Shown: positions 1 to 8,225, counted from the stretch's first letter. The stretch is DNA of 17,874 nt from CAYRTD01 sp964426915 (GCA_964426915.1 CAYRTD010000082.1:1-17874), one strand, 5' to 3'. Notes: generated by a model from the sequence alone, not told the origin. Numbers and translations are program-made.

Positions 1-48
1 ATTTAAAATTTTTGCAGCAACGCAGATATTGGACATTATGGACAGACA

Positions 49-3045
49 CTATTTAGTGACAATCATTTTTCTTGTTACCTGGTCATTACCTGCAGAAAGT
101 CTGTAGAAATACATTCCTTCATTAAGTCCTGATATAGTAACTGTATGTTCACCTTCAAATTGATATTCCCGGTTAACTACCCTTTGAACTACCTTACCTG
201 TAATATCGAATACTACCAATTCAACTTCCATGGCCTCAGGCAGTGAGTAAGTTATCATGGTGCTGTAATTAAACGGGTTAGGATAGTTCTGTGAAAGTTT
301 AAGACCGCTTTCTGATTTGTAGATCTCAACTCCGCTCAGAATATTTCCGAAATATCCGTAGAAATCGACAGCTGTCCAGCCAGTTGCCCAGTTTGTTTCT
401 CCGAATGCACCTTTATAGTTTGCACTCAGGAAGAAAGCAAGTTCCGGAGTTGGAGCCACGTTTTCCCATGCAGGTGATTCACTGTTTGGTCTTGGGTCAA
501 GGCCTTCATCAGTTGAACGGCTAATACCTGCTAATTCGGGATCTTCTATTGTGTTATTATTATCTGTCAGATGATCGATAAGGAATTGTGCATTTGCATC
601 TTCTGCATCTGTTGTTGCACGAAGAATACCGTTTTCACCCGCGTCAAGCTGATCACCGGAACCAAAACCAAACCAGATGTTATTCTTCAATACCAGATCC
701 CCGGCTTCCATTCTCTGACGGCTGTCCGTACCGGAGGCAGCAGGAAGGTCTTCAACCTCAAGTGCATGATTCGCAAAATCTGTAAATATAGAGTTAGCAT
801 ACATGCCACCGGCATTGTCGCGGAAGTGAAGTGCAGTTGAATTTTTAGCCGTAGCATCAACTCCAGAACCGATATATGTTGCATTGTAAATAGTTGGTTT
901 TGAAAAAGGAGCTGCATCGTCAGGCTTGGAACCATCATGCTCACCACCGTTATCCGCTTCATCAGTACCCTGGATCGCAAACCAGAACTGGCCATTACCT
1001 ACCCATCCGAAATCATAGTCGAACGCATCGTCCTTATTGAATGCAGAAACTAACCACTTGGCATTTGCTGCACCCCCAAACCATTCAAAACCATCATCAT
1101 CATTAGCGATCACTTCAACATGTTCAATTACTGTTCCACTTCCAACGCCTCCCATAGTCAAGCCGTTAATTTCATTCCCCGGGCCCAGTTCAGCCCCACC
1201 ATGACGGATAGAGACATATTTCATTGTACCGGAACTTTCAGCATTGTCATTCCCACCAAATTCGGCTCTTGCTTCTCCTTCAGGAATTCCTTCAATAGCT
1301 TTGGTCTCTGTATCGGTACCGAGTATTCCGTTTCCAAGAAGGATAATTCCACCCCATAGGCCACGGTCAGAAGTAGTCAGATCATCAGGATCATTCACAT
1401 CATCAATTTCTGCTGTGAAGATAATTGGGAATTCAGCTGATCCTTCTGCATCAATTTGAGCACCTTTTGTAATTATAAGAGCTGAAGCATTGTCACCTGA
1501 AGTCGGAACTTCTTTACCCTTAATAACTGTACCAGGCTGGATTTTAAGTGTTCCCTCCTCAAGAAAAACAAATCCATCCAGAATGTAAGTTTTATCATTG
1601 GTCCATTCAGTATTCCCAGTCAGGTCTGCATCGGAAACAAATACTACCTCAGATCCAAATCCACCTTCAATATTTCCAAAGAAACCGTAAGCATCAACAG
1701 CTGTCCACTGAGCAGCCCAGTTAGCATATCCAAATGCACCACGGAAATCTGCCGGGGTAAAGAAGCCGTCATCAGAAGGAAGATCAGCAGTACCTGAGAG
1801 TGCAGGTGAGCCTGCTTTAGGTCTTGGATCAAGTCCCTGATCAGGGCTCCGGCTGATGCCTCTCAGCATAGGATCTGCAATGCTGTTATTATTATTTGTC
1901 AAATGATCGATAAGGAATTGTGCATTTGCATCTTCTGCATCTGTTGTTGAACGAAGAATACCGTTAGCACCTGCATCAAGCTGATCACCGGAACCAAAAC
2001 CAAACCAGATGTTATTCTTCAATACCAGATCCCCGGCTTCCATTCTCTGACGGCTGTCCGTACCGGAGGCAGCAGGAAGGTCTTCAACCTCAATTGCATG
2101 ATTCGCAAAATCAGTAAATATTGAGTTAGCATACATGCCACCGGCATTGTCACGGAAATGCAAAGCTGTGGAATTCTTGGCAGCCGCACCCGTACCTGAA
2201 CCAATATAGGTAACGTTATAAATTGTGGGCTTTGAAAAAGGAGCTGCATCGTCAGGCTTGGATCCATCATGCTCACCACCATTGTCTGCTTCATCAGTAC
2301 CCTGGATTACAAACCAGAACTGACCTTTACCTACCCATCCAAAATCATAATCAAAGGCATCATCTTTATTAAATGCAGAAACTAACCATTTTCCGCCAAC
2401 AGCACCTCCAAACCATTCAAAGCCATCATCATCGTTAGCAATAACTTCAACATGTTCGATAACTGTTCCACTTCCAACACCACCGAAGGTAAGTCCGTTG
2501 ATTTCATTTCCTGGGCCTAATTCAGCACCACCATGACGGATGGATACATATTTCATGGTACCGGAACTTTCACTATTGTCATTCCCGCCAAATTCGGCTC
2601 TTGCTTCTCCTTCAGGTATTCCTTCAATAGCTTTGATCTCGGTATCAGCACCCAGTATACCATTTCCAAGGAGGATGACACCACCCCACAGCCCCCTGTC
2701 TGAAGTTAAGAGATCTGAAGGATCACTCACATCATCGATTTCAGCAGTAAAAATTATGGGTTTAATGGGAGTTCCCACAGCATGTATCATTGCACCTTTC
2801 GTAATAATGAGTGCAGATGCATTGTCTCCGGTAGATGGAACCTCTTTTCCTTTAATCACCGTGCCAGCTTCAATTGTTAATGTACCTTCTTCAAGGAAAA
2901 CAAAACCATCAAGCATATAAACGGTATCGGAATACCATGTTGTCGAACTGTTCAGATCAGCATCTGTAACGGTTACAACATTCTGAGAAAATCCCAGTTG
3001 TGCAACTGAGAATAAAAAAAGCGATAAGATAAAATTTCTTTTCAT
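49..3045 (-). CDS. T9SS-secreted protein with two tandem beta-helix-like modules
   Basis: The 998-residue product is probably a secreted or cell-surface protein; its biochemical function is not recognised. Residues 1-21 form a Sec signal peptide (basic start, hydrophobic core, ending near GFSQ). Residues about 23-466 and 467-910 are two copies of one module, at an offset of exactly 444 codons (1332 bp). Each starts with a V-SDADL/V-TDADL-like strand, then segments such as GTVIKGKE, ALIITKGA and PIIFTAEIDDV, whose alternating hydrophobic pattern resembles right-handed parallel beta-helix (pectin-lyase-like) proteins; later landmarks are DRGLWGG, IRHGGAELGPGNEINGLT, DDDGFEWFGG and DSRQRMEAGD. 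Acidic clusters (NDDDG, EIDDV) could bind calcium, which is inference. Residues about 912-998 are a type A T9SS C-terminal sorting domain: LSQNYPNPFN, then an FDITGK strand and GMYFYRLSAG before KMIVTK. The ATG at 3045 directly precedes the signal peptide. No promoter with a good TAnnTTTG box was found. It stands alone, divergent from the CDGSH genes. Confidence 0.9.
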   Translation of the reverse strand: MKRNFILSLFLFSVAQLGFSQNVVTVTDADLNSSTTWYSDTVYMLDGFVFLEEGTLTIEAGTVIKGKEVPSTGDNASALIITKGAMIHAVGTPIKPIIFTAEIDDVSDPSDLLTSDRGLWGGVILLGNGILGADTEIKAIEGIPEGEARAEFGGNDNSESSGTMKYVSIRHGGAELGPGNEINGLTFGGVGSGTVIEHVEVIANDDDGFEWFGGAVGGKWLVSAFNKDDAFDYDFGWVGKGQFWFVIQGTDEADNGGEHDGSKPDDAAPFSKPTIYNVTYIGSGTGAAAKNSTALHFRDNAGGMYANSIFTDFANHAIEVEDLPAASGTDSRQRMEAGDLVLKNNIWFGFGSGDQLDAGANGILRSTTDAEDANAQFLIDHLTNNNNSIADPMLRGISRSPDQGLDPRPKAGSPALSGTADLPSDDGFFTPADFRGAFGYANWAAQWTAVDAYGFFGNIEGGFGSEVVFVSDADLTGNTEWTNDKTYILDGFVFLEEGTLKIQPGTVIKGKEVPTSGDNASALIITKGAQIDAEGSAEFPIIFTAEIDDVNDPDDLTTSDRGLWGGIILLGNGILGTDTETKAIEGIPEGEARAEFGGNDNAESSGTMKYVSIRHGGAELGPGNEINGLTMGGVGSGTVIEHVEVIANDDDGFEWFGGAANAKWLVSAFNKDDAFDYDFGWVGNGQFWFAIQGTDEADNGGEHDGSKPDDAAPFSKPTIYNATYIGSGVDATAKNSTALHFRDNAGGMYANSIFTDFANHALEVEDLPAASGTDSRQRMEAGDLVLKNNIWFGFGSGDQLDAGENGILRATTDAEDANAQFLIDHLTDNNNTIEDPELAGISRSTDEGLDPRPNSESPAWENVAPTPELAFFLSANYKGAFGETNWATGWTAVDFYGYFGNILSGVEIYKSESGLKLSQNYPNPFNYSTMITYSLPEAMEVELVVFDITGKVVQRVVNREYQFEGEHTVTISGLNEGMYFYRLSAGNDQVTRKMIVTK
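330..2979 (-). repeat. Internal 1332-bp tandem duplication within the T9SS gene
   Basis: Two in-frame copies of a 444-codon module lie at about 2979-1650 and 1647-330. Positions 644-761 and 1976-2093 are identical over 118 bp (compared by eye). Elsewhere, for example around 1030-1260 versus 2360-2590, the copies differ at many synonymous sites while the protein stays almost unchanged. The ends of both copies (near 420-480 and 1740-1810) differ most, also in protein. Confidence 0.9.
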
Positions 3046-3366
3046 TTTAAACAGTTTTTAATTTTTGTTTTTGCAATTCTTCTATCATTAATCCGTTACA
3101 AATAAACCTAAGGAATATTAGCTATGTGTAATGTATGTATTATTTATACCTTAGTCATAGCTTAAATTTTTATTAACACCCATAACATTAATTTAATCTC
3201 TCCCAGAAGCCTTAGGGCATGAACATTTTAAGATTTTTTATTGTTAGATTTGTGATTGTGGCAGCATGTTGATCTTACAGAAAAATACTTTATCTTACAA
3301 TTTCGACAATGTTGCAGATGGTTTGAGAATCCATCCTTTTTTTCTTTATGACAAAAAACAATATAT
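3046..3366. other. Divergent intergenic region, no gene seen
   Basis: This AT-rich 321-nt region separates the minus-strand T9SS gene from the plus-strand CDGSH genes and must hold both promoters. On the plus strand TAGATTTG at 3245-3252 fits the Bacteroidota -7 consensus, without a clear -33 box, and would leave a leader of about 115 nt. On the minus strand the best box (near 3098-3105) has TT in place of the initial TA. The minus-strand reading frame across 3228-3566 overlaps the CDGSH gene and has no recognisable features. Confidence 0.5.
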
Positions 3367-3873
3367 ATGAGTAATCCAAACGACAGACAATACACAAACG
3401 GTGAAATAACAGTATTCTGGAAACCTTCCAAATGTATCCACGCAACTACCTGTTTCCGGGAGCTACTGGATGTTTTTAACCCCAGGAAACGCCCCTGGAT
3501 AAATATGGATGGAGCCTCAACTGAGAAAATTATTGAGGTGACGGATAAATGCCCAACCCAGGCCATCTACTGGAAATATAACAAGGATCTTACTGAAGAA
3601 GAGAAAGCAGGAAATTACAAGGGTCAGGGTGTAGAAGAAGAGGTAAATCCGGAAACGCTCCATGAGGAAAAAGGCAAGGAAAAAGAAGCTGAAGCAAGCC
3701 TGCAAATTATGCCCAACGGCCCGATCCTTATTGAAGGTGATTTTAAAGTTACAGGTTCTGATGGTGAAGTCATCAAAACCATGGTCATGTCATCCTTTTG
3801 CCGGTGCGGAAATTCAAAAAGTCAGCCATTTTGTGACGGTACACACAGAATTGCCGGATTTAGTGATGAATAA
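3367..3873 (+). CDS. Divergent mono-cluster ferredoxin fused to CDGSH iron-sulfur domain
   Basis: A 168-residue cytosolic protein predicted to carry two iron-sulfur centres. Residues about 13-70 match the divergent 4Fe-4S mono-cluster family (Fer4_19, YjdI-like): ITVFWKPSKCIHATTCF, PWINMDGA and DKCPTQAIYW, with Cys23, Cys29 and Cys62 as likely ligands. Residues about 72-110 are a charged Glu/Lys-rich linker. Residues 112-168 form a CDGSH-type zinc-finger-like 2Fe-2S domain: C145-R-C147, then P154-F-C156-D-G-T-H160, giving the 3Cys-1His ligand set. CDGSH clusters are redox active and labile in characterised relatives; the partner here is unknown. The fusion order is a recurrent bacterial architecture. 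No signal peptide is seen. The ATG at 3367 has no Shine-Dalgarno sequence. The next gene, another CDGSH protein, begins 14 nt after the stop, so the two are probably one transcript. Confidence 0.88.
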   Translation: MSNPNDRQYTNGEITVFWKPSKCIHATTCFRELLDVFNPRKRPWINMDGASTEKIIEVTDKCPTQAIYWKYNKDLTEEEKAGNYKGQGVEEEVNPETLHEEKGKEKEAEASLQIMPNGPILIEGDFKVTGSDGEVIKTMVMSSFCRCGNSKSQPFCDGTHRIAGFSDE

Positions 3874-3887
3874 AAAAAGCAATCATT

Positions 3888-4070
3888 ATGACTACAATGT
3901 GTAAAGTAATTAAAAACGGTCCCCTCGAAGTCCGTGGCGATTTTAAAATTTCAGGTAAAGACGGAAAAAGAATTGACATTCAAAGTCCGGTTTATCTTTG
4001 CCGGTGCGGAAAATCGGATAATAAGCCATTCTGTGACGGCACTCATGGAACCGCTAATTTTAAGGGGTAG
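3888..4070 (+). CDS. Small single-domain CDGSH iron-sulfur protein
   Basis: A 60-residue protein that is essentially one CDGSH domain. The ligand pattern is complete: C38-R-C40, then P47-F-C49-D-G-T-H53. It aligns over its whole length with the C-terminal half of the preceding protein: NGPLEVRGDFKISGKDG matches NGPILIEGDFKVTGSDG, and the cluster loop is LCRCGKSDNKPFCDGTH versus FCRCGNSKSQPFCDGTH. Both copies share the DNA string encoding CRCG. This suggests a tandem duplication of the domain, either copied out of the fusion or later fused. It starts 14 nt after the upstream stop codon, consistent with co-transcription. Its cellular partner cannot be read from the sequence. Confidence 0.88.
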   Translation: MTTMCKVIKNGPLEVRGDFKISGKDGKRIDIQSPVYLCRCGKSDNKPFCDGTHGTANFKG

Positions 4071-4160
4071 AGAAATATCATTTTAAAAATTTCTTATCTA
4101 TTCAGGTTGCTTTAAACTCATTTTTCCCCTGTGACCTAACGTCATGCTATTAAATATTCC

Positions 4161-4200
4161 CCCCGTGTACCCTGTGAAAATAACCCTGTGTACTCTGTGA
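4161..4200. repeat. Imperfect 17-nt direct repeat
   Basis: CCCCGTGTACCCTGTGA at 4161-4177 and CCCTGTGTACTCTGTGA at 4184-4200 match at 15 of 17 positions, 23 nt start to start; a related CCCCTGTGACC lies at 4126-4136. Similar CTCTGTG-rich strings are, from memory, common in intergenic DNA of this phylum. No function is evident. Confidence 0.5.
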
Positions 4201-4255
4201 TTCAAAATAATATTAGGATCCTACATCAAAGTATTATCTTAAGTTGACGCATATG

Positions 4256-4309
4256 CCCTAAAGGGGGAGTAGCTAAAAATAAGCGATTTAGCAAAGTCCC
4301 CCTTTAGGG
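4256..4309. repeat. Long palindromic intergenic repeat (hairpin)
   Basis: CCCTAAAGGGGGA at 4256-4268 is the perfect reverse complement of 4297-4309 (13 bp). Inside it GCTAAA (4272-4277) pairs with TTTAGC (4287-4292), so the whole can fold as an interrupted hairpin with a 9-nt loop. There is no T-tract after it, so it is not a normal intrinsic terminator. It looks like a dispersed, MITE- or REP-like element. Confidence 0.6.
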
Positions 4310-4459
4310 GATTTAGGGGTGATAACATTCTTTCGGAGTGGCCTCAATGTTTAAAAGGCAATAAACTGTTCAGACACCCCAATTTTTACTGGCACAACTC
4401 ACTCTATTAACTTATATCAATATAACAATCATCAATAAGGTATTGTGAAAATAGTAAAT

Positions 4460-4467
4460 TATCTTTG
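4460..4467 (+). promoter_or_regulatory. -7 promoter element of the arginine deiminase gene
   Basis: TATCTTTG matches the Bacteroidota -7 consensus TAnnTTTG. It lies 18 nt before the ATG at 4486. A TTG at 4443-4445 is nearer than the usual -33 distance, so the upstream box is uncertain. The element overlaps an in-frame TTG (4465-4467), which argues against translation starting there. Confidence 0.6.
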
Positions 4468-4485
4468 TGCTTCAATACATGCAAT

Positions 4486-5745
4486 ATGAATAATAGAACA
4501 AACATATCCGTTCATTCGGAAATTGGTGAACTGGAGACTGTTATACTTCATAATCCGGGTCCGGAAGTAGAAAACATGACACCCTTGAACGCTGAGCGGG
4601 CACTTTACAGCGATATTCTTAACCTGTCTGTTGCCAGAAAAGAATACTCACAGCTAAGCGGTATTCTGTCAAGGTATGCCGAAACATTTTATGTCGGAAA
4701 CCTGTTGAAAGAAGTTCTTAAAGAGAACAGTGTAAAAGATAAACTTATCCGGAAGATCTGCAAAAACGAATGCGTAAATGACATTACAGATCAACTCCTT
4801 GAACTAGATACTGATGAACTGGCAAGGCAGTTAATTGAAGGGGTGCCTATAAAAAAAGACAGTCTTACCAATTATCTGAGCAATAACAATTACTCCCTGC
4901 GGCCGCTTCATAATTTCTTTTTCACAAGAGACAGTGCAGTTTCGGTTTACGATAGAGTGCTGATTTCCAGTATGGCCAGCAGGGTCAGGGAACGTGAAGC
5001 CCTTATCATGCATACGATTTTTGACCATCACCCTGTTTTTAAAGTTACAACCATGAGCAATTCCGGCTATACTGTTTCCGGTAATAGCATTAGCATGGAA
5101 GGAGGAGATATCATGATAGGACGTGATGATATAATACTAATGGGGATCGGAGCCCGAACCAGTCCCCAGGGCGTTGATTTTCTCTTGAACAGGCTTAAGG
5201 AGAATAAACATAAACAGAATATTATTGTACAGGAACTTCCTCACAAGCCCGAATCTTTCATTCATCTGGATATGGTTTTTACTTTTCTTGACAGAAACAG
5301 TTGTATGGTTTACGAACCTCTTATCCTTAAACCAAATCGTTACGAAACTGTCCATATCACCCTGGATAACGGAAAAGTAACCTCTATTCAGAGTAAAAAG
5401 AATATACCCGATGTTCTCGAAGAACTTGGAATGCCCCTTGAAATAAGTTATTGCGGTGGGCGCAATGATTCCATTATCCAGGAAAGAGAACAATGGCATA
5501 GTGGGGCTAACTTTTTTGCAATCGCTCCCGGTAAAGTCATTGCATACAGCAGAAATGTATATACCCTTGAAGATGCAAATAAAAATGGCTATGAAATTAT
5601 TCAGGCAAAAGATGTTCTTTCCGGGAAGATCAATCCTGAGAATTATAAAAAATATGTTATTACCATTGATGGATCTGAGCTCTCCCGTGGAGGCGGAGGT
5701 GCAAGATGTATGACCATGCCGCTAAGAAGAAAAGAGGTAAACTGA
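4486..5745 (+). CDS. arcA: Arginine deiminase
   Basis: Hydrolyses L-arginine to citrulline and ammonia in the cytosol, the first step of the arginine deiminase pathway. From the ATG at 4486 the product has 419 residues, usual for the family. All catalytic landmarks of the guanidino-modifying superfamily are visible: FTRD with Asp149, MEGGD with Glu205, HLD with His260 and Asp262, and the C-terminal nucleophile in GGGGARCMTMP, Cys408. N-terminal HSEIGELETVILHNPGPEVENMTP is typical. A longer reading from TTG at 4465 would add seven residues but that codon lies in the promoter -7 box. Ornithine carbamoyltransferase, carbamate kinase and the arginine/ornithine antiporter are not next to it, so whether it yields ATP or only ammonia and citrulline depends on genes elsewhere. 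The ABC permease gene follows after 83 nt with no terminator between, so read-through is possible. Confidence 0.95.
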   Translation: MNNRTNISVHSEIGELETVILHNPGPEVENMTPLNAERALYSDILNLSVARKEYSQLSGILSRYAETFYVGNLLKEVLKENSVKDKLIRKICKNECVNDITDQLLELDTDELARQLIEGVPIKKDSLTNYLSNNNYSLRPLHNFFFTRDSAVSVYDRVLISSMASRVREREALIMHTIFDHHPVFKVTTMSNSGYTVSGNSISMEGGDIMIGRDDIILMGIGARTSPQGVDFLLNRLKENKHKQNIIVQELPHKPESFIHLDMVFTFLDRNSCMVYEPLILKPNRYETVHITLDNGKVTSIQSKKNIPDVLEELGMPLEISYCGGRNDSIIQEREQWHSGANFFAIAPGKVIAYSRNVYTLEDANKNGYEIIQAKDVLSGKINPENYKKYVITIDGSELSRGGGGARCMTMPLRRKEVN

Positions 5746-5805
5746 AAAAACTCACCGAAAGGAAAATACTCAAATCCTGTAACTATATCCCCGGTAAATC
5801 GTCTG

Positions 5806-5822
5806 ACAGATAAAATATCTGT
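5806..5822. promoter_or_regulatory. Perfect palindrome just upstream of the ABC permease start
   Basis: ACAGATA-AAA-TATCTGT is a 7-bp perfect inverted repeat with a 3-nt centre, ending 6 nt before the ATG at 5829. It could be an operator or an RNA hairpin affecting translation initiation. No regulator can be named. Confidence 0.4.
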
Positions 5823-5828
5823 AAAAAC

Positions 5829-8219
5829 ATGCTAAGAAATTACTTTCTGATCAATATTCGCAATTTCCTCAGGCAGTGGAGCTATTCGTTAATAAATTTA
5901 TTCGGACTAACTATAGGACTAACTGCCGTAATAATCATTCTGATTTATGTGTTTCATGAATTCAGCTACGACCGCTTTCATAAAGAACCTGAAAGCATTT
6001 ATCGTATAGTAACAGATATTAATATGGCGGGTAATGATCAAACCTTTGCCCTTGCTCAAACACCCCTAGCTCCCGAAATAAACAGAAAATACCCGGAAAT
6101 AACTTCTTTCACCAGAATCCATCGACCCTGGAATTCCATACTGGTTTCCAGAGAAGATCAAAAATTCTATGAAAAAAAATTGATCTATGCAGATTCGGGT
6201 TTTTTTAAAACTTTCGATTTCAAGATATTACAAGGAGATCCGGACATTTTTCTGACTCGACCCTACACAATGGTCCTTACTCAATCGATGGCAAAAAAAT
6301 ATTTTGATAATGAAGACCCCGTAGGGAAAACCCTTAGTATTAATAACAAGCATGAATATGAAATCATGGGGATCCTCGAGGATCCTCCCAGTAATTCCCA
6401 TTTCAGTTTTAATGCCATACTCTCATTTTCCACATTTTATGAAGGAAGCCAGGCGCAATGGATGGACAGTTGGATTGGTAATATTAATTACTTCAGCTAT
6501 ATAAAGGCAAGACCCGGCACATCTCCGGTTGAACTTGAGAAAAAAATGAATGAAACTGTTATAGAAAAAGCAGGCCAGGCATTTGAAGATTATGGTTTTA
6601 CCCTATATGCTCACCTGCAAACAATAACCGACATCCATCTAAAATCAGATTATGAGCATGATATTCAGCCTCATGGTGATATAACCCACGTTTATATTTT
6701 CATTGTCATTGCTTTTGTTATCCTCGTCATTGCTGCTATAAATTTTATGAACCTCTCAACTGCGAGATCAGCAAACAGAGCAAGAGAAGTGGGAATAAGA
6801 AAAGTTAACGGCGCAAGGAAGTCTATGCTAATTATTCAGTTCATCAGTGAATCTGTTATTTATTCACTTATGGCTTTGATTCTGGCATTAATGCTAACTG
6901 ATTTTCTGCTACCAGGGTTCAGCAGGTTAATGAATCGGGAATTATACTTTTCTATTACTCAAAATACAAATTATTTCTTGATTTTTCTTGCCATAAGCAT
7001 ACTTATTGGCATCGCGGCAGGACTCTATCCTGCTTTTTATCTTTCGAATTTCAAAGCAATCAAAGTATTAAAAGGAGAAGTGACCAGAGGGAAATCCGGA
7101 GCTTTCTTCAGAAATATACTGGTAGTGGTTCAATTTACTATTTCCGTTGTTCTGATCATTGGCACCATAATCGTTTTTCAGCAAATTTCATACATTAACA
7201 ACAAGGATCTAGGTTTTAAGCCTGAAAGTGTGATCATCGTCCCCTTAAGGAATAAGGATCTCACAAGAGATTACAAATCGGTTAAAGAAAGAATTGAAAA
7301 GATTCCTGGTGTTATAGAAAGTGCAGCTTCCCAAAATTTCCCGGGTAATGAATTTAGCGGGAATGCATATCGCTTTAAAGGCATGGCACCGAATGAAAAT
7401 ATCCTGATGAACTTTATAGATGTGGATGATAAATATCTCGACCTCTTTGAAATGAAAATCAAAGAGGGCAGAAACTTTTCGGAGGATTTCGGAACTGATA
7501 AAGAAGCTGCACTTATGAATGAGGTGGCTGTTGCTCATTCGGGACTGGAAAATCCTGTTGGGGAATTTTTATGGGGACCCGATTCTGTTAAGAAAGAAAT
7601 TATCGGTATTGTTGGGGATTTTCATTTTGGTTCTCTTCATAAAAATATAGAACCATTGATTATTTCACATGATCCCAATCGATTTAATTATTTAAACATC
7701 AAACTGGAAAATATAAACCTGTCGGAAACTCTAGATAAGCTAACAAAAGAATGGGAATCAATAGATCCGGAAAGGCCTTTTGATTATTTTTTTCTCGACA
7801 CTACTTTTGAGGAATTGTATAATGAAGAAAAACGTTTGGGAAGGATCTATTTCTCGTTCTCACTGCTCGCTATCATCATTGCACTTTTAGGTTTATTCGG
7901 TCTTTCCTCATTTATTACAGAACAGAGAAACAGAGAAATCAGCATAAGGAAAGTGCTGGGCGCAAGCTCAAAAAACATTGTCCTGAAGCTATCATCCGGT
8001 TTTATGTTTTTGGTGCTGATTTCCAACATGATAGCCTGGCCTGCCGCCTGGTACCTGATGAAAAACTGGTTAAATAATTTTGCTTACAGGGTTGAGGTCA
8101 ATGCCTGGGCTTTTGTTACAGCTACAATACTTTCATTGATTATATCATTCCTCACTGTGAGCATACAATCTTACAGAGCATCACTGGCAAATCCTGCAGA
8201 TCAGTTAAGAAACGAATAA
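5829..8219 (+). CDS. FtsX/MacB-type ABC transporter permease
   Basis: A 796-residue inner-membrane protein of the type VII ABC (MacB/FtsX/LolC-like) class. It is a two-half permease: residue 1-45 contain TM1 after a basic start (SLINLFGLTIGLTAVIIILIY), followed by a MacB-type periplasmic core domain to about 280, then three TM segments (about 285-420) including the FtsX domain with REVGIRKVNGAR near residue 319. A second half begins with TM5 near 435 (ILVVVQFTISVVLIIGTIIV), a second periplasmic domain, and three final TMs with REISIRKVLGAS near 703. The two REx-IRKV-GA motifs are the cytoplasmic segments contacting the ATPase. It ends in RASLANPADQLRNE, a hallmark of this Bacteroidota group. 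No ATPase gene is adjacent, so the subunit must come from elsewhere. The substrate is unknown; relatives export peptides or lipoproteins, or act in mechanotransmission. Its stop is 6 bp from that of convergent sucC. Confidence 0.92.
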   Translation: MLRNYFLINIRNFLRQWSYSLINLFGLTIGLTAVIIILIYVFHEFSYDRFHKEPESIYRIVTDINMAGNDQTFALAQTPLAPEINRKYPEITSFTRIHRPWNSILVSREDQKFYEKKLIYADSGFFKTFDFKILQGDPDIFLTRPYTMVLTQSMAKKYFDNEDPVGKTLSINNKHEYEIMGILEDPPSNSHFSFNAILSFSTFYEGSQAQWMDSWIGNINYFSYIKARPGTSPVELEKKMNETVIEKAGQAFEDYGFTLYAHLQTITDIHLKSDYEHDIQPHGDITHVYIFIVIAFVILVIAAINFMNLSTARSANRAREVGIRKVNGARKSMLIIQFISESVIYSLMALILALMLTDFLLPGFSRLMNRELYFSITQNTNYFLIFLAISILIGIAAGLYPAFYLSNFKAIKVLKGEVTRGKSGAFFRNILVVVQFTISVVLIIGTIIVFQQISYINNKDLGFKPESVIIVPLRNKDLTRDYKSVKERIEKIPGVIESAASQNFPGNEFSGNAYRFKGMAPNENILMNFIDVDDKYLDLFEMKIKEGRNFSEDFGTDKEAALMNEVAVAHSGLENPVGEFLWGPDSVKKEIIGIVGDFHFGSLHKNIEPLIISHDPNRFNYLNIKLENINLSETLDKLTKEWESIDPERPFDYFFLDTTFEELYNEEKRLGRIYFSFSLLAIIIALLGLFGLSSFITEQRNREISIRKVLGASSKNIVLKLSSGFMFLVLISNMIAWPAAWYLMKNWLNNFAYRVEVNAWAFVTATILSLIISFLTVSIQSYRASLANPADQLRNE

Positions 8220-8225
8220 ATGAAA

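Larger units (their letters stand above)
4074..4459. other. Gene-free region with repeats
   Basis: No supported coding sequence is present. The region contains a 17-nt imperfect direct repeat (4161-4200), a long hairpin repeat (4256-4309) with a following copy of TTTAGGGG (4312-4319), and then AT-rich DNA leading to the arginine deiminase promoter. Confidence 0.6.

Noticed and set aside
2540..2920. 126-codon plus-strand reading frame inside the T9SS gene
   Set aside because: It lies antisense to the beta-helix module, and a related frame (1244-1459) appears in the second copy, as expected of a shadow of the duplication. No domain or start context is seen.
330..2979. Possible CRISPR or short-repeat array from repeated DNA
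   Set aside because: There are only two copies, 1332 bp apart and in coding frame: a protein domain duplication, not repeats with spacers.
3228..3566. 112-codon minus-strand frame overlapping the CDGSH gene start
   Set aside because: It overlaps a clear iron-sulfur gene on the other strand, and its residues show no recognisable family.
4256..4309. Intrinsic terminator for the CDGSH operon
   Set aside because: The stem is long but lacks a T-tract on either strand and lies about 185 nt after the last stop; a dispersed repeat is a better explanation.
5137..5499. 120-codon minus-strand frame inside arginine deiminase
   Set aside because: It lies wholly antisense to a well-conserved enzyme and has no independent support.
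3367..8219. One operon from the CDGSH genes to the ABC permease forming a new system
   Set aside because: A 400-nt repeat-containing gap and a promoter-like box separate the CDGSH pair from arginine deiminase, and the products have no evident shared pathway.
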